Below, in pieces: positions 45,365 to 57,524 of a DNA stretch of 64,000 nt (positions are counted from its first letter, which is position 1; each line of letters opens with the position of its first letter). This stretch comes from Macrostomum hystrix (taxonomy: Eukaryota > Platyhelminthes > Macrostomidae), in the NCBI GenBank assembly GCA_950097015.1, contig CATNEN010000001.1, forward strand, positions 22,683,501 to 22,747,500. The letters are read 5' to 3'. The translations under genes were made by a program, and so were the position numbers. The notes under the pieces were generated by a model. It was not told the DNA's origin. It made no database searches and saw only the letters and a list, made by a program, of their open reading frames with translations.

Positions 45365-46530
45365 AAAGCAATACTACAGCAACATACCCCAATTTTTAGT
45401 TTATGGCCATAGACGAAGCTCTGACTGCGAGAAGAATACACTAAAGAGATAAGACGGAGGACGGAGGAGATGCGAACTATGCATACATACATACATAGAA
45501 AAAAGACAGGTTTTTTCCGATTTATAAGAACAGCAAATTGAAATTGATAATTTTAAGCCGATGGTCGTTGGAAAAATTTGGCATCATTTGGTGTTGGTCT
45601 CTCATCCCAGTTCGCAACCGTCTAGGAGGAGGTTCGTTACAAACCCGTCCCGCCTGCCCGTCGATGACGTCAGCTTCAGTATTATTAGGATTAACTAAAG
45701 TAAGAATCACTTATAAAATTTAAAACACCTTATTATCTCAGTAAATTAACATTATTGATAAATAATGTAAGCCCAGTATTAATTAGTGACGAGTTTAATG
45801 GAACAAATAGCTAGGTAGAGGAATAGTTACAAATTTGTTTTTTCAGCGGTGAAAAAGCAGATAATTAGTAAATACGGCTTGTGCAATATTCGTAATTTGC
45901 AAGAAAGCAAGAAAAAATTGCTTGCTGAAAAAATATTTAGAAGCTAAATTTGGGTTTTTCAAATTAAATTAGTTTAAATCAAGATAGTTTATCGAAACCA
46001 GAAATTATGGTTAAAATAACTTTGTCTCGTTGATTCCAAACTTTAAGCATCATTCTTACTTTTGCCCACAGAAATTAGATGCAAACAGTATGAATATGAA
46101 GCCGAAAATCAACTGTGAGTTTTGAAAATCAAATTACAACGCGTTTCGCACTCCTAGGTGCATCTTCAGGTTTATTTTGTCAACAGAATGAAATTAAACA
46201 GGTTTTGCGAACTGGTTTAAAGACTATGTTTCAATATTTTTTTATTTATCACTATTTGTAATTTATTGCAAACCATTCTTGGGCTTCTGCATATACGTTT
46301 ATTTCGCCCAGCACAATTTATATTGATTTAAATAGACTGGTCGTTAGCAGCGCTGAGAGTGACCTCGTCGTCTCATAGCCTATAATTTTCAAAGCTCAAT
46401 TGACGGCCTACTTCGTTTTTGAATAGTTGAAAGCTAGCTCACAAACAATAAGTATGTGGAGTTGGGTGTAGAATAACAAAAAAATCAACAAATCAATATT
46501 GGAAACACACGAGTTAGTCCGTAAGGCAGT
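45365..46530. other. AT-rich spacer
   Basis: No gene recognised. Confidence 0.4.
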
Positions 46531-46531
46531 G

Positions 46532-46672
46532 TGAAGTCCGGGGGGCAGAAAGAATGTACACACAGTACTCTCTCACATCAAAAGACACGTAGTAGATTAA
46601 CCGCGCCACTATGTTGGAGTTGAGTGTTCAGGCTGGGTGGCTGGGTTAGGTAGGCTTTCTGCCCCCCCGGAC
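46532..46672. repeat. Inverted repeat with G/C-run arms
   Basis: AAGTCCGGGGGGCAGAAAG at about 46535 is inverted as CTTTCTGCCCCCCCGGACTT at about 46653-46672, one base longer in the G run. The loop is about 100 bp. It could be the ends of a tiny MITE or form a hairpin. It lies about 0.7 kb upstream of caspase gene A. Confidence 0.6.
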
Positions 46673-46929
46673 TTTGTACATGTCTGGTCGCGTGGCCGCC
46701 TCCCCCCCCCGTGGTGTCGGCTCAGCCCTGCAGCTATTTTACTGTTGCGCGCTGTGGCTTTTACTGGTTTAAACCTTTTGGGCCATTGTGCTGCTGTTTG
46801 TACTCGTACAAAAAAGAAGGAATTTCATTGAGATTGCCACGAGAGTCACCGTTCAGAGTAAGAAGAATTTTTTCTCCCTGACCGGGATACTACCATTTGT
46901 CGTTGGCCAGATTGTACACATTTTGACGC

Positions 46930-46965
46930 GTTAGACCGCTCTGCCACTGACCCCTAGCCAGTTTT
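46930..46965 (-). repeat. Truncated SINE head, type 2
   Basis: The minus strand reads GGGGTCAGTGGCAGAGCGGT then CTAACGCGT, the 5' block of the type 2 SINE; the rest is absent. Confidence 0.5.
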
Positions 46966-47359
46966 CGCCTGCTACAGCCTCATTTGTTAGGCAAGCAGGA
47001 ATGAACGAGCAGGAAGCCCAGGCTGAGTCACGTTGATCGTTGCCTTCTCTAGCCGTCTCTTCCATTATACGCAGCTCCCGATTTAGACATAGCTCAGATA
47101 ATCAGAGCAGAAAAAGCAAGTACCCATCGTCGAGATTTTTTTAACAACAAAAAATTGCTACCTCTACACTCAAGTGACCTAGTGAGCATTCTTTATAGCT
47201 ATATTCTCTGTATAACAAACACGAAACTGCTCGCCGAAACCTATACTCACACAGATTGCTCAAAAGTGCGATAAGAAACAAGCATTGCACACAGATTGTT
47301 TCTGCACTGAAAGGCGACTGTGCCAACGAAAGGGATTCGCTGTGTTTATAGGCTAAGCC

Positions 47360-50300
47360 ATGAGCGAAGAACCGAGCGTGCCTGAGATCAGCCACCCATC
47401 AGGTGAGTGCATGGGATATGCATTACCAAGCATTGGAACCCAAAACACCTAGCTATCCGTTTGTTCTTCTCATTAGGTGGCTTTTACTAATTGCAGGTGA
47501 CCAAAGACTGGCACTGTTTCTTTCTGAACCAGGTGTGACCCAAACTATTGGGTCACGCAAACTATTGGATCAAGCAAACGATTACTTGAATTTCTTGAAA
47601 ACTTGCGCCTTCAGTGTAAAGCAGCTGCAGCTGCAGAAGGATTTGTGTCTGAAAGACTCAGTGAACGGTACAAAAGAGGAAGTGCAGCAGCTAATCATTG
47701 TTGTCATTGTGAGCGAGTCAGTGGAATACCGCATGGAAACATGTCTAGATTTCATGATCGATCAGAAATTGTGCCAAGACCGTTTTCTATTGTTCTGCCG
47801 AATTAGAAACCCGGTTCAGACATCACCAGACCATCACGACGATAGTTTAGCAAACAACTTTTCGGACACCGATTTCAAGTACGGCAGCGTAATGATCGCC
47901 TACAAGTTCGATACGGCAGATATCATAGGGAAACTTCTTTGCGAGCTTGTTGATGCAAAGAATTCGCATTGGAGCAGTGAATGCGTTTCAGATATTCTAT
48001 ATTCCGATGCAGTAACAATCGGAATGAAAGTTCACCGCAGAAAGCCGGGTATCCGTAAGTTCCTGCGTGATATTATAGAACGACCCACCTGTTCGCTGCA
48101 GGATGAGAGTGCCCAGGAAGTTTCAGTGAAGCCGTGCGTGGAATTGAGCGACGAATGGAAAGATAGAAATGCCAAGCTGATCTACCCGAATGCGCGAGCA
48201 CCCAAAAAACCTACTGTGCTCATCATTTCGAATGTTAACAAAGGCGATAAACTTTGCCAGTCTATCCAGACTGATTTCGAAAGGCTGTGTCGGCTATTCA
48301 AGAAACTCGACTACACAGTGGCAAATGCGCAGACAGACAGTGCGGAAGTTCTAAAGCATAGAGTCGAAGTATTCACCCAATATCCCGATCACGGGGACTC
48401 TTGTGTCCTTGTTGTGCTAGATCAGGGTAATCTCAAAGAATCGCAAGTCGTTGGTATGTTCGAGAACTTGGCCAATAGTGAGATACTACGGGGCAAGCCC
48501 AGGCTATTTATTCTAAATGAGTTTGAGAGCACACTGCAGAGTGACTGCGATTCTGACTCAGTGCCGACAGGCATTTCAACGCTTCTGGCTGACGCCATAG
48601 ACTCCATGCAGAAGTATTTTAGTGTCCAGGATTCCACCATCAAGGTTCACCCGCAGAGTGGCGTAGTGTTTGGTTTTGCTAAAACTGCCGACAGAGCCGC
48701 TGAGCAAGGCAGCCCTTTCATAAAAAAGGTCTGCGAGACCTTCGCTGATTATGGAGGCACAGAGGATGTGGCTTCTATGATCAATTTGATTAATGAGCAT
48801 CCATGGCCCGAAAATAATAGGCCAGTTTGGACAATTCAGACCGTGAAGCTGTTTTACATCACTGATACGACCGGAATAAGCAGTGAGTAGCTTATTTCGA
48901 ATTGACAAATCTCATGTATGGAACAATTTTGCAAGTGAATTCAACGTAACTAAGTAAAAAAATTGCTGGGCAATGATAGATAGACTGCTAGACAATACTT
49001 TTTTAAAGCCTCGTACTCGTACCTTTTTCGCCATGATTTGCAACATTCATGATATATTTAGTACTCCTAGGATGAACTCGTTAGCAAAAAACTACATTTT
49101 GAAATAATTGTACCTCCCATTGTTTATCACCAGCCTCACACCAGGTCGTGTCACCGCAGGAACGGCAACAAGAGAAAAAGAAAAATCACCTAGTTAAATC
49201 TAACGCGGGTAAGTGCAACTGGGGGAGCTTCTTGACGAACAAGTTAGGAAATGCAGTAGAGAACCGGCACCACAACAGCTTACTTTAATGAACATTTTTC
49301 AGACAAAACTGGGTTCGCCATGATTCTGAGCGAGGGCTCATTCGATGCAGCCAGGAACTATCAGACTTTTCTTGAGTACGCCAGCTTTCATGTGCATTTC
49401 GACTTCATATCTGGCGAGATGGCTGCCCTTCAAAAGGCTATCAAATCGGTTCAGGAATACTGTACCGCCACTCTGGCCATCTTTGTTGTATTGCGCAAAT
49501 ATCGCGCTGGTGATGACCTGAATAAGCTCATCAATATCATCAAAGAAACAAGAGAAATGCCGTCAGAAAAAGTAGAGAGTGTGTTGCTAATTTTTTGCCA
49601 GGTAGCTGAACCTACGCTCAACGGCCCGCAAGAGCCTCCGAATCTGGAAACTGAAAGTTTGCCGGAGAAGTTCACAGTTGTGAATGTCTATGGCACAGAA
49701 GAGAAAGTACTAAAGTTTCTCGAATCCATGCTTGACGGTCCAAGAGAGCCCGAAGGATTGAACAACAGTTTTGTTGTTGGCAGGGACTTCAGTGAAGCTA
49801 ATGTTAACGAAGACTGTTTCAACATGACAGTGAACATTCATGATGAAAGGCCAAAATGGAGAAAGAGAATTACCTGGCTAGGTAACTTAAGCGCCCAGGA
49901 CATTGGACCCTCACCTGATCCACAAGTTAGCGATGACACGAGGTACGTTTTGAGAGATGAATTCCGTTTAGAGAAGGCTAGAAAAGAATGGCACCCCTGC
50001 CAAACGATTCATAGTCCTTTGCCAACACATGTACGTCGCGCACTCATTGTGCACAACGTTGTCTTCAAGGTAGAGCCATTCTGCACTCGCTTCGGCAGCC
50101 AGCATGACTGCCAACGCCTAACGGACTGCCTAATGGGGCTCGGCTTCAGAGTCAGCATCAGGTCTAACCTCAGCAAAGCTGAGATCGAGAAGCAAGTGCA
50201 GCAATTTTCTGACAGCGATGATCACAGCAGCACTGCCATTATTGCTTTCCTTTCTCACGGTCGTTTAGGTGAAATCATCGGCTCCGATGGCCTGTCAGTG

Positions 50301-50780
50301 GATGAGAATGAAATCCTAGCAAAATTCTCTAAGGGTACAGGAACTCGCGAAAAGCAGCAGTTGGCCATTTTTCAAACCTGCCGAATTTCACGCAAAGAGG
50401 CTGCGCTTCCGTCAATTTATCCAGGCATGATCATCGCTCACTCTACATCACCTGATGACGTGAGCCTCAGAGTAGCCAACAAAGGCAGTCGGTTCATTCA
50501 GAGCCTATGTACCGTCCTGGACTTATTCGCCACCAAGGATGACATCGTGACTCTCATACCGATCGTGAATTTCGTTATGGTGAACTCAATCTATGACGGG
50601 TTCAGTCAGCTACCCTACTGGATTGTGCAAACTGGGAAGAGACTCGTACTTGGAGAACAAGATAGCCCAAGCCCAAACGCTGGGATCGTGGTTAAAGAGC
50701 CCGGAAGAACGGCAGAGCCAAGACCCCCCTCTGACTGGGCGCCTGTGATTGACATCATGTTTGGTCAGCGGCATCACTAG
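47360..50780 (+). CDS. Caspase gene A: pseudocaspase unit fused to caspase unit
   Basis: Exons by inspection: 47360-47402, 47497-48882, 49134-49208, 49303-50780; all junctions are phase 1 and give 993 codons. Order: short leader; N-terminal caspase-fold-like module (about 15-240); pseudocaspase domain (about 250-475) where the SHG position reads VLDQG and the QACRG position reads ILNEFES, so both catalytic residues are lost; a 25-residue charged linker exon; a second caspase-like module (about 502-740); and a caspase domain (about 745-960) with FLSHGRLGEI (His about 820), FQTCRIS (Cys about 861) and AHSTSPDDVSLR...GSRFIQSLC. The p20/p10 linker (RKEAALPSIYPG) has no Asp, so self-cleavage there looks unlikely. 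It is expected to be a cytosolic cysteine protease; Asp specificity is inferred from the Arg residues of the p20 start and the SLR motif. Start: first ATG in a frame that splices cleanly. Confidence 0.85.
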
Positions 50781-52140
50781 GGCGATCTGAACGCCCATTG
50801 TGTTGAGACTTCGTTTCATAGTCTCAAGCTAGCGTCTTAAATATATAGGAAAGCCAGCGTGACAAAAGGCAAAATGACAAAAGTAACCGAAATTAGCAGA
50901 GATGTTGATTAAGAACTCTATCCTAATTATTTTTATGCTGCTGTTTTAGCAATGTTTGAGCATCGTGATTCGCTACTGCTACAATAACATTAAATATCTA
51001 CCAAGCTCTCGATTTTAGCATCACCGTACTCAAACTTCATTTCTTCAGTAATGAGCTCTCTCTGATTTCTTAGATTCATTTTCCTTTCGTTTCAATACCA
51101 AAATACTCACCATTTTAGTGGCTTTGAAAATGTTTATCTTGTTAGTTTGCCTGATTTACGAATTTTATAAGCGCTGTTGCTGATATTCCGTTATGTTTGA
51201 TGGCCCTGCAAATCGATTTTTCAACCGCATCAAATTTTCGTTGTGATGTGACCCTGTCACTTTTGTTGAATTTGCCTCCCAATGGGACTTAATGTATTCG
51301 TTATATTTTTGTAATTTGATGTTCTGTTTTTTAATGTAATGTGCGCATTGTATAATGCAAATTGGGTTTAATTTGTTAAACTGCAAATTTCCTAGAAAAC
51401 AACATTTTAATTGGCTATTTTGTAACACTTTCCCTCAACAGTACGGTATTTCAAATTAGCGGAAGGGAAATCAGTTTACTTTCGGACAATACACTTGCTT
51501 CACACGCTGCCGCTCCGAAAAACGTTACCGCTCGATGCTCGCAGTGTAATTCAGTTTTAAAAATTATTATTGTTTACAATTTAAAACAAATGTATTGCGA
51601 ATACTCGAATATTGCGAAACTATTGATAGCGCGAACTTTATCATGTAAAAGAACTATTAAAAACATAATGATACGTTAGAATCGAGCTCGCGTGAAAGCG
51701 GCAAACCTCAAAGTACTACAATTTAATCAGCTAATTAGCTTTTGGCCTTACTTACGTGCACTAACACTTACCAAAAGTATTCTAACACAATACAATAAAT
51801 ATTGAACTGTGTTAGAGGGCGATTGATTTAACTGCTGCACCAAAATACTTCTTCGTCCCATTTTTTTCGTCACAGTGAAGATCAGTTGCAACCTTCAATT
51901 TAAAACTTCCCAAATGTAAACGTCACTTTATCATTTTTCATAAAAGCATATTTTTTAAGCTTGACTGTAATAGCATTGAATGTTTTCCACGTAGAGAAGA
52001 AAGAGCAAAGAGTTGATAGTTGATCTTTTTATTAAATTGTTGCTAAGATAAAAAATTAATTTCAGCACTCAAACTTACCGAATCCGTGGCAAAATAACAG
52101 AAACCTACTCCCGTGCTTCAAAGCAATTTCAAGACAAGTT
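50781..52140. other. Spacer between caspase genes A and B
   Basis: AT-rich; no gene or named repeat recognised. It should contain the 3' UTR of A and the promoter of B. Confidence 0.4.
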
Positions 52141-55100
52141 ATGACTGAATCTGCTGACGCTCAAGAGACTAGCCTGCCAGGTACTCACAGTGAAAAAGTA
52201 AAATCTCTGCATATTTTGCCGCTAAATGCTATTCATTTGAATCTTTGTTAAAATTTCAGTGCATCCGGAAGCACAGGAGCCTTCAAGTGAGTCATTCACT
52301 GTTTCCTTCTTTTTAGTTTGCTCGAGGGCTACTCACACTTGTGCTCCTACGCGTTGTTGCACTTGCAACAATTGTTTGTAGTTTTTATGCAAGACAATGG
52401 TAGATTATATAGTATGTTACGGAGTTAAATAATGGCCATAACACGAGTGCGCGAAGCGTGTGCATCGAAAGAAAGGGGCGAAGGCCGAAAATTGTCTATG
52501 GCAATCATCAACCAATGAAAAGGCACGGGGGGAACCGGATGCAAAAGAGTCAAAAACGAAAATAGCCAGAGCCAGAATAGCAATCCATTCTATTCATTCA
52601 TCCATGGAGCCAAGCCAGACAGGCAGATAAGGAGCGGGCTGGGGGTGGGCGCACAAACAGAAGCTTAATTTTGACCAGGCCTTACAATTGGCTCGCGCAA
52701 AAATGCTAACTATAACAAGAAATTATCGATCGCAGAGTTCATGGAGCCTCCGGTCGCATTGCACAAATTGAGCTGGTTTCGTACTCTAACGTTTGCTTAA
52801 AGTAGCCAATAAAACACTTTCAAAATTGGCGGAAATGAATATTAAATTGACAAAATTCCAACATGAGTTAAAACGGCCCTAGTTAGATCCACATTCAATG
52901 ACAACGTCACATCATTTGGTGACACTAGAACCGCAGCCAGCGAGGAGGCAATTCTGCCCAATTCGCTCACTACTGAGCACACACGCATACTGTATGTAAA
53001 CACTCACACAGGTGTGTACATCTGCCCTGACTTTCTCATCGTCAGGCAGTGTACACTTCACTGTGCCTTGGAGGTTGGCCCTCATGGGCATGAATTGCAC
53101 CTCAAGCCCCCCAAGCCTTCTGTCCGCGGCTGCGCCCCAAATAAATGTCACCTCGCTGCGGAATCGAGCTCAGGGACCTTGGTGCGAGAGGCAAACGCGT
53201 TAACCGCTCTGCCACTCACACCCCGATGGTGATGATACATTGGTGGATCGATGATCGTTGATGATCGAGGATCGATGATACCTCGATCCTGGCGCTTGCA
53301 AAGCGCCTGGCCTGGCGCTTTGTCAAGCACTGCCGATCAAGGGCCGCCGATCTATGATAGGAATTGCACATTGTCTTTTTGAACGGTTGGATCAGATGTG
53401 CAGATAGTGGCAAAGCCGCGGCTACAGAGTGGCGCATAATAAAAGTTCTGTGTACAGCTGTTCAGTCAGGCTGAAAACCACATCGACCCGAATTTCTACT
53501 GGCACTTACTGGCTAATACTGGTACAGATGTGACAGCTCTGAAGTGATTGGGAATAGACGTGCTGAATGTCTTATTTTGATAATTGTGGAAAATCCGATG
53601 CTTTGTAAATATGCCAGCTATTGTTAAACGTTACAGAGACTGTCCCTTTGATTTCGTCAGAAAAACATGCACCAGCTGTGGGCTCAGTCAGCAGCGAAGT
53701 AGGTACGAAAAATATCACACAATTCTTTAAGAACTTTTCAACTTTGCGTCAACGATAAATTTCAGTCTAACCTTACGTCTCAGAGCCGATTTCGTTCCAG
53801 TTATCAACCAAACAACGAATTCTGAAATCGTGGGTGCAGAAGTCGACAAGATAGAGTTTGGTAAGCTCCTATTCCGTTGGAAATAAGCTTGGAATTAATT
53901 ATTGCAGTTAAGATCTGTATCACTATCATTTAAAGGATATATCTAAAAGACATGTTCTACTACTTAAAGCTTTCTGATTCTCAGTTTTTTTTATAAATGT
54001 TTGTCAGTCGTCTAATAGAAGCATACTACTGATTGATTTCAGACCATCAGCGCATGTTCTTAGTCTTTGCACAAGCTCCCACTGCGGAGCTAACTGCGTA
54101 CGCCAAGTTCATCGAAAGCTGCTGCTTCCACAAGCAGCAACTGCCTCTGCCCAAGAAGTCATCGAACCTGTTCGAAAACCTCGACTTTAGTCGCCTGCCC
54201 GTGAAGCAGATCGTATGCGTTGTTGTGTGCTCCAGTTCGTCTGCCTGTTGCATGGAAGACTTTCTGAAATTTCTCAGTCGATTCAACAAGGATGTGGATC
54301 AGGTTCTGCTCTACTGCAAGGTGTCCAACTTAGAGGGGGAAGGTAAAGATAAGCCAATGCGCGAGCAATTTAGCGACACAAAATTTCCGTACAAGAATAC
54401 TATAATCGGCTATCATAGGAGTGTCAGCAGTGAAGGCGTAGAGGCATTTCTGCGAAGTCTTCTAATCCAGCAAAAGACAAACTGGAGGGACATGTGCATG
54501 TCTAAGGTTCTGTTAAAAGTGGAAAGCGTATGCAGTGGGAAAACGTACAGTCCTGGATGGAGCGGCAGTACTCGTAGTTTCACGCGCGAAATTCTCTGGC
54601 CTTGCGAATCGCCAGAATCAATTTGCATCGAAGGTGCGGACTCGTTTGAAAACCAAGTCGACTCAAATGTAGTTGCCCCGCTAATCGATTATCTGTACCC
54701 GAACAAACGTGACATGAAGCCGCAGGCCCTCATAGCTATGAATATTTGGAGCTCAGGTGGAAAGCCGCACGCATCAATGCTCGCAGACTGGAAGCTTCTG
54801 TTGTGGCTGTTTGACAAACTGCACTACCAAGTAAAGGACGTGCAAACTGACGCTGCCAAGTACAACCAGCTTAAGGAGTGTGTTAGAAAGTTTGCTGAGT
54901 CCAGTTATCACGGAGACTCGAGTGTGCTGGTTATACTTTCGGAGACCAAACTGACAGCCGATTGCGTCAGCAGCATCAACGATTACATGACACACGGGAG
55001 CCAAATTACTGGAAAACCCAGGCTGGTGATTCTGCAAGATTACGATGCAAAGCAGATTGAATCGGCGGATGCTGCACCGAGTTCGCTCGCCCACTTCCTG

Positions 55101-57370
55101 CCCGATGCTGTGCAATCGATGCGTGACAGGTGGCGCATCTCCCTGCCGGATGAGAGAACTCATCCACTTAGCGGCATGATCTGGTGTCAGTCGACCACCT
55201 CAGTTACCGACTGTGACCGAGGCAGTCCGCTCATGCAGACCATCTGCGATATATTCATCGCCCACTCAGCCTCAGAAGATTTAGTTTCAATGATACCGCT
55301 CATTAATTCAAAGTTAGACCAGATGAAAGAAATTTTACCACTGTGGTGCGTGCAGACCTCCAAACTGTTCTACATCACTAACACAGCAACAGCACCAAAA
55401 AGTAGGTCGGATTTGCTAACTGCACTTCTCGCGATGCTGATAATAAGAAACCTGGTTGGATCTCAGCGCTCTGACTTCATAAAATTTTATCCCTTCCAGA
55501 TGAAATCGTCAGCAATGAGCCAGAAGAACCTCCCGGAACTGACAATGATCCAGGAGGCATTCTCCACGAGTCACACGTAATCTCAGAGGAAGTAGACCGG
55601 TCGCAGCTACCAAAAGATAAGTTCGGTGAGTTTTTAGCGCCCTAGTTTTTATTTCTAGACGTAAATAGAAGGATTTACCAGCGTTCTGATGACTTCCAAA
55701 AACTTTATCCCTTCAAGACGAAATCGTCAGCAATGAGCCAGAAGAACCTCCCGGAACCGACAATAATTCAAGAGCCATCCTACAAGACTCAGAGGAAGTA
55801 GACCGGTCGCAGCTACCAAAGGATAAGTTCGGTGACTATTTTAGCACTCTAATTTTAATTTCTAGACGTGTGAGAAGCTGAAGCAATGCCTTACTGAACT
55901 TTAGACCGGCCTGGCCTAGCCCTAGTTCTCACGGATGGACTTTTCGACTCAGCTCGCGATTATACAATGTTTCTGGAATTCGCCGGCTTTCGTGTGATTG
56001 CAGAGCGCATTGACATCCCGCGACAGTCTGCTCAGGAAGTTATTGCTTTACATCTTCAGCTCGGTGCTCCGAGCTCGAGCTCCACAATTGTGCTGGTCAT
56101 CAGGAAGCTAGGAACTGGTGATCAAGCAGACAGTGTGAAAGACATCATTGAAGCGATGAGAGCTACTTCAAGCGAAAGTGGTAGCTCTCTGCTGATCTAC
56201 TATGGAATAGTTGACCAGACGCCATCCGACATATGCCTACCAGATAATTTGCCGCAGAGGTTCTCAGTTGTCTACCATTGCGACACCGGTGATAAAATCG
56301 ATGTCCGGTTGAGACAGTTGATGAAGGAGCCTCGAAAAAAGCTGAAAAACACTATTTTGGCTGCGTGCGACTTTAAGAAACTAGCAAGGAAGGATGGAGA
56401 GCCTAAATTTACGTACAAATCGACTGACAGTAAGCCGGACTGGAGTTACACAATCAAGTGGCCCAGAAGTCGAGATATCAGAGGCGAGGAAAATAAGAAA
56501 GATGACCTGTTCTGTACAGCAAGCATGAGAAAGATGTGGTTTCCTGGGCTTGATTCTCAAGCTACCGATGCTCAAATAACAAACAGAGCCTTAATAGTTC
56601 AGAATGTAGTCTCTCAAAGCAAGGGCAAACGGGAAACGCGACTCGGAACCCAGAACGACTGCCAGAGACTAACCGACAGCCTGACGCGACTTGGTTACAG
56701 CGTATCGATCCGATCCAACCTGGCAGCAAATGAGATTCTGCAGGAGGTAAAAAGCTTTTCGGCAGCCAATAATCACGGTCGCTCGTGCGTTGTGGCAATC
56801 ATGTCTCATGGGTACCTCGGCGAAATCATGGACTGCAACAATCAACGGGTGGACGAAGCCGAGATTCTATCGAAGGTTCACGGTGGTAGCGGAATACAAG
56901 GAAAACAGAAGCTAATCGTCTTTCAAGCTTGCAGGCCGCTCAGAAAAGGCCACTTGACAAGGCCATGGCATACCATTCACTCCGACATGATCATCGCTCA
57001 CTCAACCTCACCAAACCAGTACAGCTACCGAAACAAGGTGCAAGGCAGTAGGTTTGTTCAAAGCCTTTGCTCGGTTCTAGATGAGTTCGGATCTGAAACA
57101 GACATTGTTACACTCATCAGTTTCGTGAACTTCATGCTGTTGAACTGCTTTTACGATGCCAAGCGTTCCAATCAGACAGACACTCAGCTACCGTTCTGGC
57201 TTGTTCAGACTAGAAGTGCCTTTGTTCTCGGTAATGTGAGACGAAACCGAAATGCTGGCTGCGCCGTAAGTGTTCCGGATGAAGAGAAGCCAAAAAAGTC
57301 AAAGTTTTCAGTCTCGGCTAGACTGGCAAGATTTTTCGAAATCTTTCGCCAACAAAAAGACGAGCTGTGA
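52141..57370 (+). CDS. Caspase gene B: pseudocaspase unit fused to caspase unit
   Basis: Exons by inspection: 52141-52180, 52260-52286, 53637-53702, 53801-53860, 54043-55401, 55500-55625, 55718-55831, 55905-57370; all internal junctions are phase 1 and give 1085 codons. Order: leader of four short exons; caspase-like module (about 65-285); pseudocaspase domain (about 290-512) with ILSET at the His site and ILQDYDA at the Cys site; a linker of two near-identical exons (EIVSNEPEEPPGT and EEVDRSQLPKDKFG in each); a caspase-like module (about 598-820) starting RPGLALVLTDGLFDSARDY; and a caspase domain with IMSHGYLGEI (His about 898), FQACRPL (Cys about 940) and AHSTSPNQYSYR...GSRFVQSLC. An Asp sits in the p20/p10 linker (IHSDMI). 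The last 35 residues are basic. Exons 1-4 are less certain than exons 5-8. An AATAAA lies 56 bases after the stop. Confidence 0.84.
52925..53222 (-). repeat. SINE-like repeat, type 2, copy 4
   Basis: Full-length copy on the minus strand in an intron of caspase gene B. The head GTGGCAGAGCGGTTAACGCG is at 53195-53222 and the 3' end GCCTCCTCGCTGGCTGCGGT near 52930. It has the GACGATGAGAAAGTCAGGGC block that copy 3 lacks. Confidence 0.8.
55500..55831 (+). repeat. Tandem duplicated linker exons in caspase gene B
   Basis: Exon 55500-55625 and exon 55718-55831 share GAAATCGTCAGCAATGAGCC, AGAAGAACCTCCCGGAAC, GACCGGTCGCAGCTACCAAA and the flanking acceptor tract (TTTATCCCTTC). The second is 12 bases shorter (114 against 126), still a multiple of three, so both can be spliced in frame. 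Confidence 0.9.
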
Positions 57371-57425
57371 CTACTCACCATTTTTATCCGACACTACTCA
57401 CTATCTCTCGCTATTTTAATATGAA

Positions 57426-57431
57426 AATAAA
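57426..57431 (+). promoter_or_regulatory. Polyadenylation signal of caspase gene B
   Basis: AATAAA 56 bases downstream of the stop codon, before the satellite array begins at about 57530. Confidence 0.5.
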
Positions 57432-57524
57432 TAGTTTTAATTAGATCAAGGTCTTCAATAAGACCCTGAGATCACTTAACGCTCCCTATATGCCTGTTGC
57501 AATCCAACATTTTATTTTAAACTC

